DNA from: Bacteroidales bacterium UBA5235
Lineage (GTDB): Bacteria; Bacteroidota; Bacteroidia; Bacteroidales; VadinHA17
Direction of reading: 5' to 3'
Length of the DNA stretch: 13,789 bases
Assembly: GCA_002409145.1 (NCBI GenBank)
Contig: DHUL01000053.1
Coordinates: 30,207-43,995, forward strand
The notes under the pieces were generated by a model. That model was given only the letters and a program-made list of their open reading frames with translations, made no database searches and was not told the origin of the DNA. Below are positions 1 through 6,652 of this stretch, in pieces; positions within the stretch are counted from its first letter, which is position 1, and every line of letters starts with the position of its first letter. The position numbers were made by a program, and so were the translations under genes.

Positions 1-333
1 GGGTGCATCGTCTGCCCTTTTTGCCACAGCGATCCCAGGCGCATCGGCAGCCACGCAATCCAGCCCTGCCTTAACCGAGTGGAACCGTTCCTCTCCTCCT
101 GCCACCACCTGGTGTCTGACATTGAAAGAGTGCTCAGCGCACAGCTTTTCCCACAGTGCATGATGCCCCTCAGGAAGGACCAGAATTATCACAACAGAGC
201 TGTCAAACGTCTGGAATTTCTCAATGGTATGCATCAGCAGAGGTCTCCCCCCCAGCGGGAGGAATTGCTTAGGAACGGCCGATTTCATTCTCCGTCCGCT
301 TCCTCCGGCGACTATGATACAATACTTTTTCAC
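1..333 (-). CDS. ispD: IspD, 2-C-methyl-D-erythritol 4-phosphate cytidylyltransferase (N-terminal part, cut by the window edge)
   Basis: Transfers CMP from CTP to methylerythritol 4-phosphate, the third step of the cytoplasmic MEP isoprenoid pathway. Only the first 111 codons are present, because the gene runs off the left edge. Visible hallmarks are the nucleotide-binding GGSGRRM loop at residues 10-16, PKQF at 21-24 with the conserved lysine, and GGEERFHSVKAGL at 79-91. The start is GTG at 331-333 (VKKYCIIVAGG). No in-frame ATG lies nearby upstream, and this start fits the normal IspD N-terminus. It is the last leftward gene here, 50 nt after the acyl-CoA ligase stop with a hairpin in the gap. 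After GL at 90-91 there are about 20 residues (DCVAADAPG...) with no VHDGVRP-like motif yet, a longer linker than usual. The part holding the remaining active-site residues is outside the window. Confidence 0.93.
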   Translation of the reverse strand, partial: MKKYCIIVAGGSGRRMKSAVPKQFLPLGGRPLLMHTIEKFQTFDSSVVIILVLPEGHHALWEKLCAEHSFNVRHQVVAGGEERFHSVKAGLDCVAADAPGIAVAKRADDAP

Positions 334-350
334 TGCCCGGTAATATGGGA

Positions 351-369
351 GAGGCCCTTTCGGGGCCCC
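351..369 (-). other. GC-rich hairpin between acyl-CoA ligase and ispD
   Basis: On the minus strand GGGGCCC (369-363) pairs with GGGCCTC (357-351) around a 5-nt CGAAA loop, giving seven pairs of which one is G-U. It sits between the ligase stop and the ispD GTG start. No T-run follows on either side, so it is not a classical intrinsic terminator. It may be an intercistronic RNA processing or stability element, or may affect ispD translation. The function is inferred only from position. Confidence 0.4.
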
Positions 370-383
370 TTCAATCTTTTAAA

Positions 384-2036
384 TTAACTTTTCATGTAAA
401 GATAGCGCTTAATGCTCTTCTTCGGAGTCTTGGCAAACTCCTCGGGATGAACCCTGAACTTAGTGACAGCCATGTAGTCAGGAAGCCTGCTGTTGACATC
501 CTTTCTGATGGTGTCTAGGGCAGCTGCAAGTCCGTCCTCTTCAATGCCGTCATTGCGCAGCGCCTCATAATCGGGGTAGATGAGCCCTACAAGCTTGTTC
601 TCCTCAGAGATGACAACCGCTTCGGTAACATAATTATAGTTGTTTATGACAGACTCGATCTCCTCGGGGTAGATATTCTTGCCTGCAGGACCGAGGAGCA
701 TGTCCTTGCTGCGGCCCCTGATGTAAACATAACCATCCCTGTCAATCACTCCGAGGTCACCGGTATGCATCCAGCCGTCTTCGTCAATAACCTCTTTCGT
801 AGCCTTCTCGTTCTTGTAGTAACCGAGCATTACGTTATCACCGCGGAGTATGATCTCGCCCACCACATTCTGAGGGTCGGGAGAGTCTATCTTCACCTCT
901 AGGGTGTCAACGGGCTTGCCGCATGATGCCAGCCGTGCCGTTCTCCAGCCGTCATAGCTGATCAGCGGCCCGCACTCGGTCATTCCGTAACCCACTGCAT
1001 AGCGCATCCCGATCTTCCTGAAGAACTTTTCGGCATCAGCGTTGAATGCAGCACCCCCGATAACCAGCTCCTTGAAATTGCCGCCAAAGCTCGTCTCAAG
1101 CTTCTCGCGCACCTTTTTGAAAAGTATCTTGTTAATGCCGGGGATCTTCAGCATCACCTTCATGGCGGGCTTGCTGATAACCGGAAGCAGCTGCTTCTTG
1201 TACACCTTCTCAATGACCAGGGGCACAGAGAGTATCAGCCTGGGCCTGATCTCCTTGAACGCCTGGATGAGTATCTGCGGCGATGGGGTCTTGGTCAGAA
1301 TGGTGATGTGACATCCGTAGGTGAACGGGAAGAGGAACTCGAACGCGCAGCCATAGGTGTGTGCCAGCGGCAGGAATGAGACAACCTTGTCACCGGGTTC
1401 AAGCGGCATGTTATGCTGTGCGTAGCGGATGTTGGCAGCGAGACTCCTGTGAGGTATCATTACCCCCTTGGAGAAGCCCGTGGTTCCCGAGGTATAGCTC
1501 AACACTGCCAGTTTCTCATTGTCAATGCCGGAAAATTTAATGTCAGACTGACTGAATGCCGGATATGCCTGAGCAAACTTCTCATCACGAGATTTGTAGA
1601 TCTCCGTGATCCTCTCTGAACGGCTCATAAGCAACTCAAACGAGTCAAGGCTCTTTACGCACTGAATACCCTTTACCTTATCGGGTTCAAGAGATTCCCA
1701 CAACTTGTCGTCAACAAAAAGGATCTTTGAATCGGAGTGGTTGATGATATTGTGAAGATCGTCGGGCTTGAAGTCAGGCAAAATCGGCACCACCACCGCA
1801 CCATAAGTAACCACTGCCAGGTAAGTGGCGCACCAGTTGGCAGAGTTTCGCCCGAGCAGGGCGATCATATCACCTTCACGGATGCCGTACTCCCTGAAAG
1901 TCATGTGCTGTTTGACCATTATTGCGGCGATCTCCTTGTACGTGTAACCTTTCTCCCGGTAATTCGAAAGCGCCTCTATGTCCCAGTTCTTCCTGATGCT
2001 ATCCTCCACATAGGAGATAAATCGTTCCTTGATCAT
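384..2036 (-). CDS. AMP-forming long-chain acyl-CoA synthetase / fatty acid-CoA ligase
   Basis: A 550-residue member of the ANL adenylate-forming superfamily, predicted to activate a (probably long-chain) fatty acid with ATP and load it onto CoA. The P-loop-like YTSGTTGFSKG is at 181-191, the FLPLAHTYG segment at 221-229, GYGMTECGP at 349-357, TGDLG at 425-429 and the hinge IRGRSKDML at 439-447. The N-terminus (NYREKGYTYKEIA) and lack of a signal peptide fit a cytosolic or membrane-peripheral enzyme. Oddity: the C-terminal motif reads KTPKKSIKR at 536-544. Aligned with the usual T-x-x-G-K-I-x-R, serine 541 falls where the catalytic lysine is expected, with lysines at 540 and 543 beside it. 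Start is ATG at 2034-2036, 30 nt after a TAnnTTTG promoter element. It has no obvious link to the upstream sugar genes, so substrate length and physiological role are uncertain. Confidence 0.93.
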   Translation of the reverse strand: MIKERFISYVEDSIRKNWDIEALSNYREKGYTYKEIAAIMVKQHMTFREYGIREGDMIALLGRNSANWCATYLAVVTYGAVVVPILPDFKPDDLHNIINHSDSKILFVDDKLWESLEPDKVKGIQCVKSLDSFELLMSRSERITEIYKSRDEKFAQAYPAFSQSDIKFSGIDNEKLAVLSYTSGTTGFSKGVMIPHRSLAANIRYAQHNMPLEPGDKVVSFLPLAHTYGCAFEFLFPFTYGCHITILTKTPSPQILIQAFKEIRPRLILSVPLVIEKVYKKQLLPVISKPAMKVMLKIPGINKILFKKVREKLETSFGGNFKELVIGGAAFNADAEKFFRKIGMRYAVGYGMTECGPLISYDGWRTARLASCGKPVDTLEVKIDSPDPQNVVGEIILRGDNVMLGYYKNEKATKEVIDEDGWMHTGDLGVIDRDGYVYIRGRSKDMLLGPAGKNIYPEEIESVINNYNYVTEAVVISEENKLVGLIYPDYEALRNDGIEEDGLAAALDTIRKDVNSRLPDYMAVTKFRVHPEEFAKTPKKSIKRYLYMKS

Positions 2037-2065
2037 GATTTTGGAGTTTTTTTTATTTCGTTGGG

Positions 2066-2073
2066 CAAATGTA
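2066..2073 (-). promoter_or_regulatory. Putative Bacteroidetes -7 promoter element for the acyl-CoA ligase gene
   Basis: Minus-strand TACATTTG matches the Bacteroidetes -7 consensus TAnnTTTG and lies about 30 nt before the ATG, giving an expected leader of roughly 20-25 nt. A good -33 TTTG about 19 nt upstream is not visible (TGAC is found there), so the call rests on the -7 box and spacing. Confidence 0.4.
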
Positions 2074-2096
2074 AGCTTTTTAAAAAATATTTGTCA

Positions 2097-2489
2097 TCAG
2101 AATCTGTACAGCACAATCACTGTCAGGGTCATTAACAGGTTGACCACACTGAAGATTATGTTGTACCTGACTCTCTTCCCGGTGAAGCGGGTTATTTTTC
2201 GTGAAAAGATGCCGGCTGTAGGTACGAAAAGCACCAACAGGAACACGAAGAACTCTGCCCCGTCAAAGACCTGGCTCACCCCGCCGTCTCTGAGGCTGGC
2301 GAAATAGATTACCAACAGCATCACCAGCAGGTAGATCATGTATGTGCCTTTCAGGGCCAGTGTTGAGAGAGGCCTGGCATGATGAAGCCTGTGCGGTTTG
2401 AGATAAGCATATGCAATGGAGAAGACTATCACCATCAAGAGCGCACCTATGATATAGCTCATCATCTCAGGCAGGTTATACTTGCTCAT
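2097..2489 (-). CDS. Small integral membrane protein, unknown function
   Basis: I do not recognise this 130-residue protein. It has four hydrophobic stretches, at about 9-30, 49-66, 80-97 and 109-128, so a four-helix inner-membrane protein is likely. Basic residues cluster in the loops: KPHRLHHARP at 31-40 and SRKITRFTGKRVR at 96-108. By the positive-inside rule these should face the cytoplasm, putting both termini outside. No cysteine or conserved catalytic-looking motif stands out. It starts with ATG at 2487-2489, 20 nt after the stop of ROK kinase 1, and is probably cotranscribed with it. The acyl-CoA ligase follows after 60 nt, behind its own likely promoter. A role in sugar uptake is conceivable from context only, since the protein is far too small for a typical transporter. 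Confidence 0.8.
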   Translation of the reverse strand: MSKYNLPEMMSYIIGALLMVIVFSIAYAYLKPHRLHHARPLSTLALKGTYMIYLLVMLLVIYFASLRDGGVSQVFDGAEFFVFLLVLFVPTAGIFSRKITRFTGKRVRYNIIFSVVNLLMTLTVIVLYRF

Positions 2490-2509
2490 TCAGTACCCGG
2501 CGCCGGGAT

Positions 2510-3484
2510 TCATGCTGTCTCCAGCGTGGACCATACCAGTGAGCTTGCACCGAGGACTGCTGCATTCTGCGTACTCAGCCCGGATGGCAGCAGCTTCACC
2601 TTGTCTCGGTAGATATAGAGAAGGTTCTCCTCCATATGTTTCTTGGCCGGTTCAAAGATCAGCTCCTTGGCGAGGGCCAGGCCCCCGAAGAGGAAAATGG
2701 CCTCCGGATTGGTATGGGCCACCACGTCGGCAAGCTTGAATCCAAGCATGGCGCCGGTGTGCTCGAACGCCTCTAGGGCTATCGGGTCACCCCTTCGCGC
2801 TGCCTCATAGATCATCTTCGAATCAAGTTCATCGAAGCTGTGCTTGCGCAGTTCGCTGTCGTCAAGCCTGTCTGCCATTATCTTCAGAACCGTGCGTTTC
2901 AGTCCTGTGGCAGAGACATATGTCTCGAGGCATCCCTTCCGACCACACCCGCAGTCGCGATTTGACTGCCCGGGGCGTATGGATGTATGGCCTATCTCTC
3001 CTGCGAAGCCGTCATGGCCGTACACCAGCTTGCCGTCGACGACGAAGCCGCTGCCGAGACCAGTGCCCAGGGTTATCACCACGAAGTTCTTCATCTCCCT
3101 GGCTCCGCCGTAAATCATCTCACCAACAGCAGCAGCGTTGGCATCATTGGTGAGGATGACCGGCAGAGGGGTGTGGCGCGCAAAAATATCAGCCAACGGG
3201 ATGATCCCTTTCCAGGGCAGGTCAGCCGGGTACTCAATGGTTCCCTTGTTGATATTGCCCATGGGGGCCCCGATGCCAAAACCAAGGATATCAAAATCCT
3301 TTCCGGCTTTCTGCGCGGTGATCATCATCTTCTCATAGAGAGCAGCAACAAAAACCTCAGGCTCATCATAATGACTGGTAATGATATGGTCCTCGGCCAT
3401 GATCTTCCCTGCCCGGTCAACAAACCCAAAGGTGGTATTGGTACCTCCGATATCAATTCCCACAACTGTCTTTACCTTTTCCAT
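2510..3484 (-). CDS. ROK-family sugar kinase 1 (glucokinase / N-acetylhexosamine kinase type)
   Basis: A 324-residue cytosolic kinase predicted to phosphorylate a hexose or N-acetylhexosamine at O6 with ATP. Visible are the phosphate-binding DIGGTN at 11-16, NDANAAA at 112-118 with the expected catalytic base D114, and TLGTGLGSG at 138-146. The ROK zinc and substrate signature is GEIGH (162-166) with CGCGRKGCLE at 178-187, where H166, C178, C180 and C185 are the likely zinc ligands. The sequence resembles Bacteroidetes glucokinases. RokA of Bacteroides fragilis is known to accept glucose and N-acetylglucosamine, so specificity cannot be read from sequence. It lies 83 nt downstream of the SIS gene, across a possible terminator, and 20 nt upstream of the small membrane protein. 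It is a close paralogue of the kinase at 7425-8378, with roughly half the residues identical by eye. Start is ATG at 3482-3484. Confidence 0.95.
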   Translation of the reverse strand: MEKVKTVVGIDIGGTNTTFGFVDRAGKIMAEDHIITSHYDEPEVFVAALYEKMMITAQKAGKDFDILGFGIGAPMGNINKGTIEYPADLPWKGIIPLADIFARHTPLPVILTNDANAAAVGEMIYGGAREMKNFVVITLGTGLGSGFVVDGKLVYGHDGFAGEIGHTSIRPGQSNRDCGCGRKGCLETYVSATGLKRTVLKIMADRLDDSELRKHSFDELDSKMIYEAARRGDPIALEAFEHTGAMLGFKLADVVAHTNPEAIFLFGGLALAKELIFEPAKKHMEENLLYIYRDKVKLLPSGLSTQNAAVLGASSLVWSTLETA

Positions 3485-3537
3485 ATTCAGAAATAGAGTT
3501 TCCTCAACGTAAATATACGCTTTAGATCATACCTGTG

Positions 3538-3571
3538 AAAAAAAACTGTAGTCAGGGCAGCCGGCTGCTAC
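3538..3571 (-). terminator. Possible intrinsic terminator after the SIS gene
   Basis: On the minus strand the last SIS codons run into GTAG-CAG-CCGG-CTG-CCCTGA-CTAC. This can form an outer GTAG/CTAC stem and an inner CAG/CTG stem with a 6-nt bulge, followed by AG and eight Ts (3545-3538). The SIS stop codon TAG lies in the outer stem. The inner 12 bases are a perfect palindrome (GCAGCCGGCTGC). The plus strand also ends in five Ts, so the structure could work both ways. The stem is short and bulged, so readthrough into ROK1 is quite possible. Confidence 0.4.
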
Positions 3572-4593
3572 TTTTTAGCTGCGGGGACGTATTCATTGCC
3601 TACCTTCCTTGCCCTTACTGGATGATCAAGGTCAATTCCCAGGGCGATGCCGGTCTCAACCAGTATGTTCCACCCGGCTGTCAGCTGCAGGTACTCGGCA
3701 TAATCGCCTCCCTTGGGAATCACTATGGTAGGGAAGTCAGTCTTCTCATCCGAGATGGCAATGACATTCACTCCGACGCCTTTAACGATGCACTCCATGA
3801 ACTTGTCACGGTCATGCTCGAAGGGGTCAACCCAGATGAGCACATCACCCTTATTCATCACCTCCTCTATGCCATGCAATGCAAAGGTTCCCTCGAGGAA
3901 GCCCGATTTTTTGCGGGTGATCTCGTTGGTCTTGAGTGCCAGTTCGGCAGCCACACCGTTATCGCGTCCGGCGAACCAGACCATTTCAGCATCGCGCATC
4001 ATGGCCACGATCTTTTTGTCAATCTTCGCCGTCAGTACCTCTTCCATCTGTGATGCTGCCTTGTGCAGGCCGGTCATCTTCTCTCCCCTGAGGGCGCGCA
4101 GCAATGAGTCATAAAAGAGAGCCTGCTCCACCACTGACTTGGTGGCGGCGACGGCATTCTCCTTACCGCACTTCAGCACATGAGCCGCATGGGCGAACTC
4201 TTCCAGTTTGGTGTCTTTGTTGGCTGTAAGGCCGAAGACGGCGTCATGTTTTTGCTTTTTCAGCCTGTCAACGAGCCTGATGACCTCCTTGGTCTGGCCT
4301 GAGTTGGAAGCTGCGAAGACCACGAAGTCCTGCAGTTTATACTCGAGGGCCTGGGTGCAGCCTTCGGTGAGTACCGGAAGGAGAAACTCCTTCCTGAGGT
4401 TGGCGAAGATTGCCCTCTTTGCCGGGAAAAGCCTGCTGCTACCCTCTCCTGTCAGGAAGAGACCTTTCTTCTTTTTAAAGGCCGGAATGAAAGGAATGGA
4501 AGATTCGGGACGGAATGATTTCACTAATGCGGGTGTTTCCAGCATTTCGCGTACCAGCGCAAACTTACTGTATTTCTTCTCGGTCAGGTTCAT
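3568..4593 (-). CDS. Two-domain SIS protein, GlmS-isomerase-like; probable hexosamine-6-phosphate deaminase/isomerase
   Basis: A 341-residue cytosolic protein with two tandem SIS (sugar isomerase) folds and no glutaminase domain. The architecture is that of the C-terminal half of GlmS and of stand-alone deaminases such as archaeal GlmD and NagB-II. The first domain has the phosphosugar loop SNSGQTK at about 96-102 and GKENAVAATKSV at 143-154, matching the GlmS E-x-x-V-A-S/A-T-K signature. The second domain keeps a glutamate (NEIT, E224) and, 16 residues later, a histidine (ALHG, H240), the spacing of E. coli GlmS E488 and H504. The tail has DHPVRARKV, with K330 where GlmS has K603. Retention of all three supports aldose-ketose isomerase chemistry, for example glucosamine-6-P to fructose-6-P plus ammonia. 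I chose ATG at 4591-4593. A TTG at 4617 would overlap the upstream deacetylase. It follows PIG-L by 16 nt. An AgaS- or FrlB-like substrate is the alternative. Confidence 0.88.
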   Translation of the reverse strand: MNLTEKKYSKFALVREMLETPALVKSFRPESSIPFIPAFKKKKGLFLTGEGSSRLFPAKRAIFANLRKEFLLPVLTEGCTQALEYKLQDFVVFAASNSGQTKEVIRLVDRLKKQKHDAVFGLTANKDTKLEEFAHAAHVLKCGKENAVAATKSVVEQALFYDSLLRALRGEKMTGLHKAASQMEEVLTAKIDKKIVAMMRDAEMVWFAGRDNGVAAELALKTNEITRKKSGFLEGTFALHGIEEVMNKGDVLIWVDPFEHDRDKFMECIVKGVGVNVIAISDEKTDFPTIVIPKGGDYAEYLQLTAGWNILVETGIALGIDLDHPVRARKVGNEYVPAAKK

Positions 4594-4609
4594 GTCAGCT
4601 ATATTATTG

Positions 4610-5371
4610 TTATACAATGAATTCTCTCAGGTCACGCTGCACCTGCGGGTCTTTCTGGAACCCGCCGCCCAGGTGCTGCCAGTACGGCTCGGCATATTCT
4701 GTTCCCGCTAATTTACCGTAGTTTTTGTTACCCTCCAGTACATAACCGAAGAAATCATCGATCTTATGCATGTGTTTCATCAGCTCGAGCTGGGAGACAT
4801 GCCTGCCCAGCATCTCAATCTTTGTCTGCACCGCGCTGGTGACATCAACAAAGAAATGGGGCGGGGTAAGCTGCGATCCAAGAGGATCACTAAGAGTCAG
4901 CGGTGAAGTATGATAGAGGAGGGGGGTTACCTCCAATGGTTTCTCTGGAACAGGCACCGGGTCAAGAGAGGCAACCATTGCAGCCGCCTCAACAATGGCT
5001 GCGGTAGCCCTGTGATCAGGATGGTAGTCATTGGGCAGGTGGGTGAAGACGATTCCTGCCTTCACCCTGCGCATAAGAGAGATCACCTTCAGGCGCATCT
5101 CACGGGTGTCAAACAACGATCCGTCAATACCACCCATGGTATAATACTCTGCGTCAAGCACAGCAGCTGCGGCCTTCGCCTCCTCATAACGGACACGTGC
5201 AGTCTCCTCCATGCTCATGTTGCATCCTCCCAGGTCGCCCCCGGTCATTGTCGCAATCACAATCTTATACCCTCTGTCATGCAGAAGCTTCAGCGCGCCG
5301 GCATTCCATGCCTCGGCATCATCCGGGTGGGCATTGATAGAAAGAGCCACCTTGTTGAATTCAGTTGCCAT
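4610..5371 (-). CDS. PIG-L / LmbE-family N-acetylglucosaminyl deacetylase
   Basis: A 253-residue zinc-dependent deacetylase of the PIG-L superfamily, which removes acetyl groups from GlcNAc-containing compounds. Members include MshB, BshB and archaeal diacetylchitobiose deacetylase. The signature AHPDDAE is at 14-20, with H15 and D18 as expected zinc ligands and D17 the likely catalytic base. HPDH at 117-120 supplies the third zinc ligand, probably H120. TGGDLGG at 43-49 is the usual loop after strand 2. The segment after the motif reads EAWNAGAL, whereas many family members have E-x-x-x-G-G-T-L, so this belongs to a side branch. No signal peptide is present, so it should be cytosolic. It lies 11 nt after the phosphofructokinase and 16 nt before the SIS gene, tight spacing that suggests translation as one unit. 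The context favours a free or phosphorylated N-acetylhexosamine substrate over a thiol-cofactor precursor, but this is inference. Confidence 0.9.
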   Translation of the reverse strand: MATEFNKVALSINAHPDDAEAWNAGALKLLHDRGYKIVIATMTGGDLGGCNMSMEETARVRYEEAKAAAAVLDAEYYTMGGIDGSLFDTREMRLKVISLMRRVKAGIVFTHLPNDYHPDHRATAAIVEAAAMVASLDPVPVPEKPLEVTPLLYHTSPLTLSDPLGSQLTPPHFFVDVTSAVQTKIEMLGRHVSQLELMKHMHKIDDFFGYVLEGNKNYGKLAGTEYAEPYWQHLGGGFQKDPQVQRDLREFIV

Positions 5372-5382
5372 TGCTTTAAGTT

Positions 5383-6588
5383 TTACCTGATTACCATGAT
5401 CTTTTTAAGTCTCACAAACCCGGGAACTTCTCCGGTCAGCGGCTTCATATACCTGGCAAATGCGCCTGAGACATTGTTGCCTGCTGCATTGAAATACTCT
5501 GCCGGCATGGGTCTCGCAGCAATAGCCACTTTGCTGAGGAGGACCTTCCCGTAGATGACCTCATACGGATCATCTGATTTTCTGTCGATTGTCACCATGT
5601 ATCCTGATTCGCCATTTTCGGCCAGGCGGACAGCTTCGATGCCACAGAGGTAGGCCTCCTCAAGGTCTGCGGGAAGCGCCCTTACATAGTCGCTCATTAT
5701 CAACGACTCAGGCACCTGGAACTCGCCTCTCAGGCCGAATTCTGAAGATAACATCCGGTGAAGGGTGATGGCCACGCTGGCACCTCCCATGGCGCCAAAC
5801 TCAGTGTTGCTGAATTTATCCTTCACCACCGAGGCGCTGACAGGTGTTCCGTCTTCATATTTGATGCCCTCACCGGCAACGACGAAGACCCAGCCGTATC
5901 TCCTGATGCATTGATCAGCATCGGCAAGGAATTTTTCCTTCACGAAGGGATGCTCAGGTGTATATATGAGATGCGGGGCTTCATCCTCATCGCGGCGTGC
6001 CACGGCAGTGGCAGCGGCCAACCATCCCGCATCGCGGCCGATGGTCTGGTAGACAACGAACTGGTCCACCTTCATCATGTCGCGGGCCAGAGTGCCTGCC
6101 TGCATCACGTTCAGTATGTTTGACCATGCCGCCGAGGCGAACCCGGGTGTGTGGTCAGTGCCGAACAGGTCATTGTCAACGGTCTTGGGTATGCCGACAC
6201 CGGTGAGCTCATAACCCCTGGCACGGCACCAGGCTTCCACCCTGTTGATCGTATCCATCGTGTCATTCCCTCCGATCAGGAAGAAATACCTGATATCATA
6301 TTTCTGCAGTACTGAGAGGATCTTTGGGAAATCTTCATCTTTCAGCTTGTAGCGGGATGACCCGAGGGCTGAAGAAGGGGTGTGGCGCAGACCGTGGATG
6401 ATCTCAGCCGGCTGGGCCGAGAGGTCAAACAGCCACTCGTTCATGAACCCTTCGATACCGTAATTCATGCCATATACCTCCGATATCAGGCCTGACCTCC
6501 TGGAGGCGTCTATCACCCCTGCAAGGCTGGAGTTGATTACTGAAGTCGGACCACCCGACTGGCCTATGACTGCATTTCCCTTGATCAT
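5383..6588 (-). CDS. Phosphofructokinase, probably pyrophosphate-dependent
   Basis: A 401-residue cytosolic PFK-A-fold enzyme that converts fructose-6-phosphate to fructose-1,6-bisphosphate. The N-terminal GQSGGPTSVIN is at 9-19, IGGNDTMDT at 105-113, the catalytic PKTVDND at 134-140 (base D138), QTIGRDAGWLA at 181-191 and AGEGI at 238-242. ATP-type enzymes usually have GGDGS and PGTIDND. Here the second-glycine position is aspartate (GGND) and a lysine replaces glycine (PKT). These two substitutions typically mark pyrophosphate-using PFKs, which makes the reaction reversible. The length of about 400 residues also fits that branch better than the 320-residue bacterial ATP-PFK. Start is ATG at 6586-6588. 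It sits 64 nt after the CBM9-like gene and 11 nt before PIG-L. As the fructose-6-P consumer it would naturally follow the SIS reaction. Phosphoryl donor identity is inferred, not shown. Confidence 0.93.
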   Translation of the reverse strand: MIKGNAVIGQSGGPTSVINSSLAGVIDASRRSGLISEVYGMNYGIEGFMNEWLFDLSAQPAEIIHGLRHTPSSALGSSRYKLKDEDFPKILSVLQKYDIRYFFLIGGNDTMDTINRVEAWCRARGYELTGVGIPKTVDNDLFGTDHTPGFASAAWSNILNVMQAGTLARDMMKVDQFVVYQTIGRDAGWLAAATAVARRDEDEAPHLIYTPEHPFVKEKFLADADQCIRRYGWVFVVAGEGIKYEDGTPVSASVVKDKFSNTEFGAMGGASVAITLHRMLSSEFGLRGEFQVPESLIMSDYVRALPADLEEAYLCGIEAVRLAENGESGYMVTIDRKSDDPYEVIYGKVLLSKVAIAARPMPAEYFNAAGNNVSGAFARYMKPLTGEVPGFVRLKKIMVIR

Positions 6589-6652
6589 GATTAAGTATTC
6601 TGGTGTTGTTTATTTGAATTCAGTTCACTTGCAGATACAGACACTGCATTGG

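Noticed and set aside
2987..3496. 169-codon plus-strand open frame opposite ROK kinase 1
   Set aside because: The same region encodes the conserved ROK motifs on the other strand, and the antisense translation is low in motif content.
3568..4593. Full GlmS (glucosamine-6-phosphate synthase)
   Set aside because: There is no N-terminal glutaminase domain or catalytic Cys1 region and the protein is about 340 residues, so it cannot be a complete GlmS.
4594..4617. TTG start extending the SIS protein by eight residues
   Set aside because: It would overlap the PIG-L stop and adds MYNNNIAD before a good ATG at 4593 with sensible spacing.
4610..5371. BshB-type bacillithiol biosynthesis deacetylase
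   Set aside because: The motif continuation EAWNAGAL differs from the usual ELGCGGTL and the neighbours are sugar catabolic; not excluded, but less likely.
4910..5554. 214-codon plus-strand open frame across the PIG-L and PFK genes
   Set aside because: It lies antisense to two clearly recognisable genes, spans their junction and shows no family motif; it is a shadow frame.
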